Shown here: positions 7,130-12,908 of the stretch, one piece after another | Position numbering within the stretch: position 1 is the stretch's first letter | Layout: every line of letters begins with the position of its first letter | Assembly: GCA_016871135.1 (NCBI GenBank) | Contig: VFZQ01000063.1 | Location: 1 to 12,908 of the forward strand | Reading direction: 5' to 3' | DNA from: Acidobacteriota bacterium | GTDB taxonomy: Bacteria > Acidobacteriota > Terriglobia > Bryobacterales > Bryobacteraceae | Length of the DNA: 12,908 nt | Made by a program: the position numbers and the translations under genes | The notes under the pieces: generated by a model | Databases searched by the model: none | Seen by the model: the letters and a program-made list of their open reading frames with translations, nothing else | Told to the model about the DNA's origin: nothing

Positions 7130-7317
7130 TCATCCGCTAGCGGCTCGGTATCGGGTTGCCTGAGATACGCCTCGCGTATTAACTCGTGCTCCCGCGTTCG
7201 TATCGCATCCTTGATCGCCCGGCTAACAAACTCCGCGCGAGTCTGATTATTCGGCACCGCGCAACGATCCACATCTGCCAGCAGGCGATCATCGATTTGT
7301 ACACGAATACTTGGCAT
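7114..7317 (-). CDS. ribbon-helix-helix (CopG/MazE-like) DNA-binding protein, antitoxin-like
   Basis: This 67-aa protein opens with a beta-strand (SIRVQIDDRLLADVD) followed by two helices (TRAEFVSRAIKDAIRTREHE), the RHH fold. The dimer would insert the strand into the DNA major groove. The tail REAYLRQPDTEPLADEWAQ resembles the acidic, toxin-binding C-terminus of mycobacterial-type MazE/CopG antitoxins. No MazF, VapC or other toxin gene follows; the next gene is the LRV protein, overlapping by 16 bp. The ATG lies one base after the stop of the SRPBCC gene (TAG-A-ATG), so translation is probably by reinitiation, as I see no strong Shine-Dalgarno. It could autoregulate this small operon. It is either an orphan antitoxin, a regulator with an unusual partner, or a plain repressor. 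Confidence 0.82.
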   Translation of the reverse strand: MPSIRVQIDDRLLADVDRCAVPNNQTRAEFVSRAIKDAIRTREHELIREAYLRQPDTEPLADEWAQK

Positions 7318-7318
7318 T

Positions 7319-7696
7319 CTATTCGAACTGTAGCATCGGCATCCGCCCCTCCGCCACGTCCCGAATCACCGCGTTCCTCTCCTCAAGCAGCCGCGCCATA
7401 TACCGCCGCAGCACCGTGATCTCAACGATCCGGCCGATCCACCCCAATGGCGCTGAGAATCGAAAGACATCCAACATCTCCGTTCCGCCACCGGGCGCTT
7501 CAACAAAGTAGTGATCGTGCTCCATGAACGCAAACGCGCCGCGCAACATACGGTCCTGAAAATAGCGCGGGCGGTCGAACGCCGTGATTTCGTTGGTTAA
7601 TCGCTGCCGTACGCCGAAGTGCCGGGCTCGCCAGGTCACGTGTGCCGCCACCGCAGCCAGCGGAAGTAGAGCCAGGGAAAGAGATGTTTTCAGCAC
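7319..7696 (-). CDS. SRPBCC-family protein, shortened at the N-terminus
   Basis: The 125 residues from GTG 7696 match the middle and C-terminal parts of bacterial SRPBCC/cyclase-dehydrase proteins: VTWRARHFGVRQRLTNEI, FDRPRYFQDRM, EHDHYF, GGTEMLDVFRFSAPLG, and a final helix with RYMARLLEERNAVI. Normal members are about 150 aa or more and begin with a strand and two helices before VTWRA. Here the frame meets a TAA at 7751-7753, and only a hydrophobic stretch (MLKTSLSLALLPLAAVAAH) precedes VTWRA. The helix-grip pocket should therefore be incomplete. This may be a decayed 5' end, a frameshift, or a deliberate swap for a membrane anchor. The gene ends one base before the RHH gene and is probably co-transcribed with it and the LRV gene. 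The family binds hydrophobic ligands; no substrate is inferred. Confidence 0.65.
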   Translation of the reverse strand: MLKTSLSLALLPLAAVAAHVTWRARHFGVRQRLTNEITAFDRPRYFQDRMLRGAFAFMEHDHYFVEAPGGGTEMLDVFRFSAPLGWIGRIVEITVLRRYMARLLEERNAVIRDVAEGRMPMLQFE

Positions 7697-7746
7697 GATA
7701 CGAATGAAAGCGAGAACCGCGTGAAAACAGTGACAACGGTCTGTCG

Positions 7747-7893
7747 TCAGTTAATGGGGATTCGTACGCTCAGGCCGACGGCGAAGAAGCCGGCCGATCC
7801 GGATGTGAGGCTCACCCCCATCCGGTCGCTTCCGTGGAATTTCTCGATGTCAACTCTCCACGCCGGAGGATCGTGTATACCAGCAGTGCGCAA
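7747..7893 (-). CDS. possible short ORF or gene remnant after yceI
   Basis: Three bases after the yceI stop a 48-codon frame opens at TTG 7893 and ends with TGA at 7747-7749. Its C-terminal half (MGVSLTSGSAGFFAVGLSVRIPIN) has alternating small and hydrophobic residues, like the last strands of an outer-membrane beta-barrel, but without the usual terminal aromatic. A shorter reading could start at ATG 7821. There is no clear Shine-Dalgarno. It may be the tail of a deleted gene or chance; it occupies most of the 200-bp gap between yceI and the SRPBCC gene. Confidence 0.25.
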   Translation of the reverse strand: MRTAGIHDPPAWRVDIEKFHGSDRMGVSLTSGSAGFFAVGLSVRIPIN

Positions 7894-7896
7894 CTC

Positions 7897-8469
7897 TTAC
7901 CGGGCCTGGGCAGCAGCTATTCGAACCCGCATCGTCATCGCGTCCTTGGTGCCGATCGCGCCCAGCGCGGCCTTGGGCGGCTTGATGCCGAAGCCGCTCA
8001 TGGGGAATGTCGTCTCGGCTTCGTAGGAACCGTTGCTCATCTTGCGCGCTGTCAGCGTGACCGGTTTCGAGATGCCGCGCACGTTCAACGCGCCGGCGAT
8101 TTCGAACGTGCCGTCTACGTTGCCGGTCACGGCCGTCGATGTGAACGTAATGCGAGGGAACTTGCCGGCATCGAGCACGTCCTTACCAACGGTCTCCTTG
8201 CGCACGTCCTCCTTCTTGCCATCACCGATCCAATCGTCGAGAACCTTGACCGATGCGGCCTCGACTTCCAGCGTGACACTGGTGGCCGTGAACTGACCAG
8301 AGAATCTCTCCCAGATCAGTCTGTGTTTCTTTCCGCTCATGAGGCCCGTCTTTTCGACGGTTGCCTCGATCTTGGTTTCGCCGCCCGGGGCGATCCTGCC
8401 CGATTGCGCAGCGACGGTGACGCTCAGACACAATACAATAGCTATTTTGCGAAGCATGCAACTGTTCAT
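7897..8469 (-). CDS. secreted YceI-family protein
   Basis: This 190-aa protein is read from the ATG at 8469, chosen because AGGAGG lies six bases upstream (8476-8481 on the complement); the ATG at 8457 is the in-frame alternative. The N-terminus (MNSCMLRKIAIVLCLSVTVAAQ) is a signal peptide, so the protein is periplasmic or secreted. The rest is a YceI-like lipocalin-type barrel: KHRLIWERFSGQF near the start, then FPRITFTSTAV, GTFEIAGALNVRGISKPVTL and a final FGIKPPKAALGAIGTKDAMTM, all in the usual family order. Family members bind long isoprenoid or fatty-acyl molecules inside the barrel. It is divergent from the large propeller gene and overlaps its 5' end by 14 bp. The size and motifs are normal and I see no damage. 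Confidence 0.88.
   Translation of the reverse strand: MNSCMLRKIAIVLCLSVTVAAQSGRIAPGGETKIEATVEKTGLMSGKKHRLIWERFSGQFTATSVTLEVEAASVKVLDDWIGDGKKEDVRKETVGKDVLDAGKFPRITFTSTAVTGNVDGTFEIAGALNVRGISKPVTLTARKMSNGSYEAETTFPMSGFGIKPPKAALGAIGTKDAMTMRVRIAAAQAR
8434..8439 (+). promoter_or_regulatory. possible -10 element of the propeller gene, inside yceI
   Basis: TACAAT (5 of 6 to TATAAT) lies 16 bases before the ATG at 8456. Transcription would start near 8446, leaving a leader of only about 10 nt, which would fit the lack of a Shine-Dalgarno. No matching -35 hexamer is seen at 16-18 bp, so support is weak. Confidence 0.25.
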
Positions 8470-11059
8470 CCGGATCCTCCTCTCGATTATTCCAGTTACG
8501 GCGCAGGAATGCCGGCTGTCGGCGATTACGCCGGCGCAGCCGGCCAATCGTGTCGAGGAAGGCGAGCGCGCTACCGAGTCGCAGACGTTTCAGACAAACG
8601 CGCTGGCCGTCTCGCCCGGCAACCGCGTGCACTTCTTCGACGCTGCGTTCCGGATCCGGCGGATCGAGGCGAACGGACGGCTGACAACGGTGGCGGGCAA
8701 CGGGCAGCGGGATGAGGCGGTGGAAGGCCCCGCGCTCCAGTCGCCGCTGCAAAATGTCATTCAGATCGCCTTCTCGCCGGCCGGGGTGCTGCACTTCGTG
8801 AGCGGCGGGAGAGTGTTGCGTGTCGTCGACGGGCGCATCGAAACCGCGGCGGGAACGGGGCGGCCGGGCTTCAACGGCGAAGACGGCCGGGCGGTGGAGA
8901 TGAACCTCGGAACAATCGTCAACGTGGCATTCGCGCAAACCGGGGAGTTGTACCTCATCGACGCGTTTAACCGGGTGAGGGTGGTGACGTCCGATGGGGC
9001 TCTGCGGACCTTCGCTGGCGGGCCGAGGGCCTCGGTGGCGGCTGGCCGCGTCGGCGATGACGGCCCGGCGACCGAAGCCGCGTTGTCGAATCCCCGGCAA
9101 CTGTTCGTTTTGCCCGACGGAGTGCTTTGGATTAAAGACCTGGCCGGACGTCATCTGCGCACGGTTGACGGGGCGGGCGTGATCCGGACGATTAACCCGA
9201 ACTTCGACGCCACGATCAACTTCATCGCATTGTCGAACGGCCAGCCGGCCGCGGCGACAGCGAACCGCGTGTTTCCGTTCAACAGCCGCGGCGATGTCGA
9301 TTCGGGATCGCGTCCCTTTGTGCCGTTTACGGGTACGCCGCTGGCCGTCGGTCCCGACAACGCGCTGTATTATTCCGGCGGGGCGAGGCCGGAGCAGCGG
9401 AACCCGCTGGTGCGATTGTCGGGAACCTCCGAGAGCGTGGTCGCCGGCGCGCCGGTCGCCGCGCTGGTGGACGGGCAGGCGCCGCCGTTCGGTATCTGGA
9501 ACGCCCGCGCGGGCAGTCTGATTTACGCGGCGAGTGTGGGCGGAAAATCGGGGATCTTGGAGGCGCGGCCCGGACAACAGCCCCGGTTTATCGCCGGCGG
9601 CGGAACCGAGACGAACGATGCCGAAGGTAAGTCAGTTACCGATCTGACTATTTATGGGATCGCAGCCTTTACGATCGACGGAGAAGGGCGGCTCATTATC
9701 GCCGATGTTTTCCGGCGGCGGATCTTAGTTGTCGGGAGCGATGGAAAGGTCTCGATACTCAAAACGCAAGGCGGCGCGCAGGTCGTGTTCGCACCGATCG
9801 GGACCTTTAGCACGCTGCAGCGAATCACGGCCGATAATGCCGGGAACATTTACTGGTTTCTGGACGGAGCGGCTCCGACGGGCGGAGTATTCGCGGCGAC
9901 GGTGGCGGTCTGGATCCGATCGAGCCAATCCGTCAGTACATTCACGGTCGTGGGATTGGCCGGGCTGACGCGGCTGGAGGACGGCATGGCGGTAGCTATT
10001 TCCGGCAATAGCACCGCGTTCCGGAGGATCGACCGGTTGACGCCCGCCGGACTTGGCGAGCCGGTTACGGAGTTGGAAAACTTGCCACTGGTGTCGGCGA
10101 CGCGGTTCGGAACGCAGCCTTATTTCGTCGCAGCGGGCCGGCTGTTTCGGGGCGCGCCGGGCAAGATCGAATACTTCAATGAACCGTTCCTACCAACCGG
10201 TGCGGCGATTGTGCCGGACTTTACGATCGCCTCGGCGTCGAACGTGATGATCCACTCGACCGACGGCGGATTCTACCGGATCGAGAATATCGACGCGTGC
10301 CGCTGGATGCCGCAACCGGTGGCGACGCCGGCCTCGGTTGTGAACGCGGCGAGTTTCGCGGACGCCGGCGTAATGGCGCCGCGACAGTTGCTGACGATAT
10401 TCGGATCGGGGATCGGTCCGGCGGACGGGCAAGGAGTTTTGCTCGACGGGTTATTGCGGGTGACGACGCAGGCGGCGCCGTTCCCGGGACTTACTCTCGG
10501 CAATTTTTCGGGCGCCATTCCGAACGCGACACTAACAGGAACGAACATGCCGGTGCTTTATTCCTCCGATCGGCAAGTCACGGTGCAAGCGCCAGCGGCG
10601 CTGCCGGCGGGAAACACGTTTTTGCTCTACTACGGATGGCAGGGACTCACTCTCATCGCGCCCGGAACGGTTCGCACACGGCCGACGTCGCCGGGCATTT
10701 TCGACCGGGCGCTGTTCAACGAAGATGGCTCGCGAAACGGAGAGGCGAATCCGGCGGCGGCCGGGAGTGTGGTGCAGCTATTCGCCACTGGACTGGGAGC
10801 GATCGACCCGACCCTGCCGTTGGGGGAATATCACCCGACCGCGACGTTGACGCGGACCACGGGCGAGGTTTCGATTACAGCAGGCGGGCGCGACGCCGAG
10901 GTGCTCTTCGCGGGCGGCGCGCCGGGGTTGCCCGGCGGTGTGTATCAGGTGAATTTCCGCATACCGGAGGGCGTGGGATCGGGGGCGCGGCCGATCGAGC
11001 TGACGATCGGCGGGGAGTCCACGGCGACGCGGCAGGCGGTTGCCGTTTACGTGAAGTAG
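8456..11059 (+). CDS. large secreted beta-propeller (NHL-like) protein with C-terminal TIGR03437-type domain
   Basis: This 867-aa protein is read from ATG 8456, which yields a signal peptide (MQLFIRILLSIIPVTAQ); no good Shine-Dalgarno precedes it. From about residue 60 it has propeller-type repeats alternating GRLTTVAGNGQR, GRIETAAGTGRPGFNGEDG and GALRTFAGG with IAFSPAGVLHFV, VAFAQTGELYLID and LFVLPDGVLWI, the pattern of NHL-like blades, and more degenerate blades up to about 600. From about 620 (VVNAASFADAGVMAPRQLL, then FGSGIGP) to the end (IELTIGG) it matches the TIGR03437 domain, an Ig-like C-terminal module abundant in Solibacter-type secreted proteins. It probably acts outside the cytoplasm in binding or surface interaction. 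No catalytic residues are recognised. The 3' end faces the winged-helix gene with only 7 bases between. Confidence 0.87.
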   Translation: MQLFIRILLSIIPVTAQECRLSAITPAQPANRVEEGERATESQTFQTNALAVSPGNRVHFFDAAFRIRRIEANGRLTTVAGNGQRDEAVEGPALQSPLQNVIQIAFSPAGVLHFVSGGRVLRVVDGRIETAAGTGRPGFNGEDGRAVEMNLGTIVNVAFAQTGELYLIDAFNRVRVVTSDGALRTFAGGPRASVAAGRVGDDGPATEAALSNPRQLFVLPDGVLWIKDLAGRHLRTVDGAGVIRTINPNFDATINFIALSNGQPAAATANRVFPFNSRGDVDSGSRPFVPFTGTPLAVGPDNALYYSGGARPEQRNPLVRLSGTSESVVAGAPVAALVDGQAPPFGIWNARAGSLIYAASVGGKSGILEARPGQQPRFIAGGGTETNDAEGKSVTDLTIYGIAAFTIDGEGRLIIADVFRRRILVVGSDGKVSILKTQGGAQVVFAPIGTFSTLQRITADNAGNIYWFLDGAAPTGGVFAATVAVWIRSSQSVSTFTVVGLAGLTRLEDGMAVAISGNSTAFRRIDRLTPAGLGEPVTELENLPLVSATRFGTQPYFVAAGRLFRGAPGKIEYFNEPFLPTGAAIVPDFTIASASNVMIHSTDGGFYRIENIDACRWMPQPVATPASVVNAASFADAGVMAPRQLLTIFGSGIGPADGQGVLLDGLLRVTTQAAPFPGLTLGNFSGAIPNATLTGTNMPVLYSSDRQVTVQAPAALPAGNTFLLYYGWQGLTLIAPGTVRTRPTSPGIFDRALFNEDGSRNGEANPAAAGSVVQLFATGLGAIDPTLPLGEYHPTATLTRTTGEVSITAGGRDAEVLFAGGAPGLPGGVYQVNFRIPEGVGSGARPIELTIGGESTATRQAVAVYVK
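8476..8481 (-). promoter_or_regulatory. strong ribosome binding site for yceI inside the opposing signal-peptide codons
   Basis: On the minus strand this reads AGGAGG, six bases before the ATG at 8469, and decides that start over the ATG at 8457. On the plus strand the same bases lie within the codons of the propeller protein's signal peptide (Ile-Leu-Leu, ATC CTC CTC). Confidence 0.75.
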
Positions 11060-11066
11060 GGAGAGG

Positions 11067-11558
11067 TTAGGATTCCGCGGCAGCGACTTTGGCGACGCCA
11101 AGGCTGCGGCGGAGGTAGTCGATGCCGATGACGGTGATCGACATGCGGCTCTTGTCGTCCATTTGGATGACCTTCGTGCTTTTCATGTAGTCCATGACGA
11201 ACGTGGCGGCTTCGCGTTCCAGGCCGAGCGCTTTTTCCATGTCGAGGATGGAGACCGCGCCACTCAATGGGTTGCGTTTTTTTGCGCGGTAGAGGAGACC
11301 GAGAATTCGTTCGAGTAGGAGTTCGTCGGCATGGAGTTCGGCGTGAAGATCCTGTATATCGACCGCCGGCTCAGGAGCGGGCGCTTGGGCGTCAGGCTTG
11401 GTTTCCGGCGAAGGTTCGGATGCGGGTGCTTGCGCGCGCGGCTTCGATTCCTTCGCCGATTTGGAAGGAACGGGCTTTTCGGGTTCCGGCGTGGGCTTTG
11501 CCTGGGCGTCGCGCACTTTCCGGATGAGTGAAGCTAAGTCCGCGGTTTCAATGGCCAT
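11067..11558 (-). CDS. hypothetical protein: disordered Pro/Ala/Glu/Lys linker plus winged-helix-like C-terminal domain
   Basis: This 163-aa cytosolic-looking protein begins at ATG 11558. Residues 1-20 form a short amphipathic helix (LASLIRKVRDAQAK). Residues about 21-66 are low-complexity Pro, Ala, Glu, Lys and Ser with near-repeats (RAQAPASEPSPE and DAQAPAPEP), probably disordered. From about 68 to 153 lies a compact helical domain: LHADELLLERILGLLYRAKK, SILDMEKALGLEREAATFVMDYMKSTKVIQMD, then ITVIGIDYLRRSL. The helix-turn-helix and beta-wing order suggests a winged helix that may bind DNA or protein. I recognise no named family. It has no signal peptide or membrane segment. It lies 83 bp downstream of the transporter gene on the same strand and could share its transcript. 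Confidence 0.65.
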   Translation of the reverse strand: MAIETADLASLIRKVRDAQAKPTPEPEKPVPSKSAKESKPRAQAPASEPSPETKPDAQAPAPEPAVDIQDLHAELHADELLLERILGLLYRAKKRNPLSGAVSILDMEKALGLEREAATFVMDYMKSTKVIQMDDKSRMSITVIGIDYLRRSLGVAKVAAAES

Positions 11559-11574
11559 GAGAGGTCCATCTCTC
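11559..11574 (-). promoter_or_regulatory. small hairpin over the ribosome binding site of the winged-helix gene
   Basis: Read on the minus strand, GAGAG, a 6-base loop and CTCTC lie directly before the ATG at 11558. The purine-rich GAGAG is the only Shine-Dalgarno-like sequence, so the 5-bp stem could hide it in RNA. The stem is short and may be chance. Confidence 0.35.
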
Positions 11575-11641
11575 TATCGGCCGGAAAGGCGGGGAACTTG
11601 AGGTTAGGGCCCTTGCTTGCCCGGCCAGCGCAAGAATCTGT

Positions 11642-12908
11642 CTAGGGCCAAACGCCCACAAGCTTCCACCACAACGGGCCGATGCCGAGCCAGACAACCA
11701 GGATCATCAGCGACAACACGAAGCCGACGCGCCACCACTGGCCCTGCGTGACGAAACCCGCGCCGAAGAAGACGGTCGCCGAGCCGGTGCCGTAGTGGGT
11801 GATGCCGGCGTTGAGCGATGAAAAGGCCGCGAGGACGATGGCGATCATCATCGGCGGCGCTCCCGCGGCGATGCCCGCGCCGAGGAAGCCGGCGTAGAGC
11901 GCGGTGGCCTGCGAGGTCATTGACGCGAAGGCGTAGTGAATATAGAGATATCCGGCGCAGAGTGCGAAGAACGTCACTTGCCACGGCATGCCGCCCGTGA
12001 CGCCGACGACGCTTTGCGAGAGCACATTGAACAGTCCGGCCTTTGCGAGTTCATCGGTCATCATGAGAATGGGCCCGAACCAAAGCAGGGCATCCCAGGC
12101 GCGTTTTTCGCCGAGCATCTCTTCCCACGTCACCACCTCTGAAATCACGAGGGCGCAGAGTCCGCCGAGCGCGACGAACGCGTTGTGCAGGCCGTGCCAC
12201 GGCGATGTCACCCAACCGGCCATGACGCCAAGCAGGATGATCACCAGGCGCAATTCGCGCGGGTTGAGATTGCCGAGTTTCTTGAGTTCTTCCGCGGCCA
12301 TGGCGCGGGCGGCCTGGATGTCCTGCGATTCGGGCGGCGTGGCGCGGAGGATGATCAGCGGCCCGATTGCCAGTGTGAGCACGCCGGGCACGATGGCGGC
12401 GATGGCCCAGGTCAGGAACGTAACGTCGAGGCCGTGGGACTTGCGGGCGATCTCGGCCATGATGGGGTTGGCGGCCATGCTGGTGAGGAACATGCCGGAG
12501 GTGGTGTAGGTCGAGAGGTAGCCGACGAGGATGAGATAGGCGCTGGTTTTGGGCAGATCGCCGAGCGCCTGCGCGAGGCTGCGCGCGACGGGGAAAACGA
12601 TGCCGCCGCCGCGGCCGGTGTCGGACGGTATGAAGGGCGCGAGCACCAGGTTTGTCGCCGCGACGGCGTAGCCGAGCGTGAGCGGGCTGTGGCCGATGCG
12701 GTCGATTAGTACATAAGCGATCCGCGGGCCAAAGCCTGTTGATGTGACGGCGCGGGCGAACAGGAACGCCGAGAAGATCATCCAGGTTGTCGGGCTGGCG
12801 AAGCCGGCGAGGGCGCGCGCGGGAGTCAGTGTGTTGGTGAGGACGAGCAGCGTCATCGCGAGCACAACGCTGGCGCCCATCGGCACGGGCCGCGCGATCA
12901 GCGCGATG
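11642..12908 (-). CDS. DASS/CitT-type dicarboxylate or citrate:anion transporter (start outside window)
   Basis: The frame is open to the right edge. The in-frame residues before GTG 12886 (IALIARPVPMG) match an internal family segment, so the true start lies outside, and about 421 residues of a protein usually near 470-490 are seen. It is an inner-membrane protein with about ten or more hydrophobic segments. Family hallmarks include the GF-SPTTWMIFSAF segment, GYAVAATNLVLAPFIPSDTGRGGGI, WDALLWFGPILMM, ITHYGTGSATVFFGAGFV and a final GPLWWKLVGVW. It probably moves di- or tricarboxylates such as 2-oxoglutarate, malate, succinate or citrate by sodium symport or antiport. The first substrate-binding motif reads SDT (12617-12625) where most members have SNT. 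It is followed 83 bp downstream by the winged-helix gene. I give no symbol because the substrate is unknown. Confidence 0.9.
   Translation of the reverse strand, partial: IALIARPVPMGASVVLAMTLLVLTNTLTPARALAGFASPTTWMIFSAFLFARAVTSTGFGPRIAYVLIDRIGHSPLTLGYAVAATNLVLAPFIPSDTGRGGGIVFPVARSLAQALGDLPKTSAYLILVGYLSTYTTSGMFLTSMAANPIMAEIARKSHGLDVTFLTWAIAAIVPGVLTLAIGPLIILRATPPESQDIQAARAMAAEELKKLGNLNPRELRLVIILLGVMAGWVTSPWHGLHNAFVALGGLCALVISEVVTWEEMLGEKRAWDALLWFGPILMMTDELAKAGLFNVLSQSVVGVTGGMPWQVTFFALCAGYLYIHYAFASMTSQATALYAGFLGAGIAAGAPPMMIAIVLAAFSSLNAGITHYGTGSATVFFGAGFVTQGQWWRVGFVLSLMILVVWLGIGPLWWKLVGVWP

Noticed and set aside
8339..8455. N-terminal extension of the propeller protein from ATG 8339
   Set aside because: It would bury the signal peptide behind 39 residues and overlap yceI by over 130 bp; ATG 8456 gives a normal export signal.
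8222..9577. Long minus-strand frame (451 codons) under the propeller gene and yceI
   Set aside because: It is Arg/His/Pro-rich shadow sequence with no recognisable motif, overlapping two well-supported genes.

Overview
This high-GC window most likely comes from an Acidobacteriota chromosome of the Solibacter/Bryobacter type. The main reasons are a long secreted beta-propeller protein ending in a TIGR03437-type domain, which is expanded in that group, and tandem secreted S41 peptidases and a secreted cyclase-family enzyme in the same style. The assignment is by recognition of families; no search was run. I see no phage, IS, CRISPR, tRNA or rRNA features, so this looks like ordinary chromosome.

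Left (1-2948, all +): the C-terminal end of one S41 peptidase, a complete second S41 paralogue, and a signal-peptide-bearing cyclase/kynurenine-formamidase-like hydrolase. The three are nearly contiguous (10-nt and 4-nt gaps) and look like one operon for periplasmic or secreted hydrolases. Both S41 proteins lack the CtpA-type catalytic lysine.

Centre-left (2949-6741, +): a 395-bp regulatory gap followed by nrdA and nrdB, a class Ia ribonucleotide reductase with an ATP-cone and a tyrosyl-radical small subunit. The start and stop codons overlap as ATGA. The gap holds a sigma70-like promoter, two NrdR-box-like sequences exactly 31 bp apart, and a leader hairpin candidate.

Middle (6719-8469, -): a tight three-gene unit read leftward contains an N-terminally shortened SRPBCC protein, a MazE/CopG-type ribbon-helix-helix protein and a small LRV/HEAT-like repeat protein whose end overlaps the end of nrdB. 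Upstream of it is a secreted YceI-family protein and a short uncharacterised ORF. The RHH gene looks like an antitoxin, but the slot where a toxin would normally sit holds the LRV protein.

Right (8456-12908): the large secreted propeller/TIGR03437 gene (+) is divergent from yceI, and their 5' ends overlap by 14 bp. It converges, with a 7-nt gap, on a small protein with a disordered N-terminus and a winged-helix-like C-terminus (-). After that comes a DASS/CitT-type dicarboxylate transporter (-) that runs off the right edge.

The gene packing is unusually dense: overlapping convergent ends, overlapping divergent starts and 1-nt gaps. The observations most worth following are the nrdAB control region, the RHH-LRV pair and the overlapping yceI/propeller starts.
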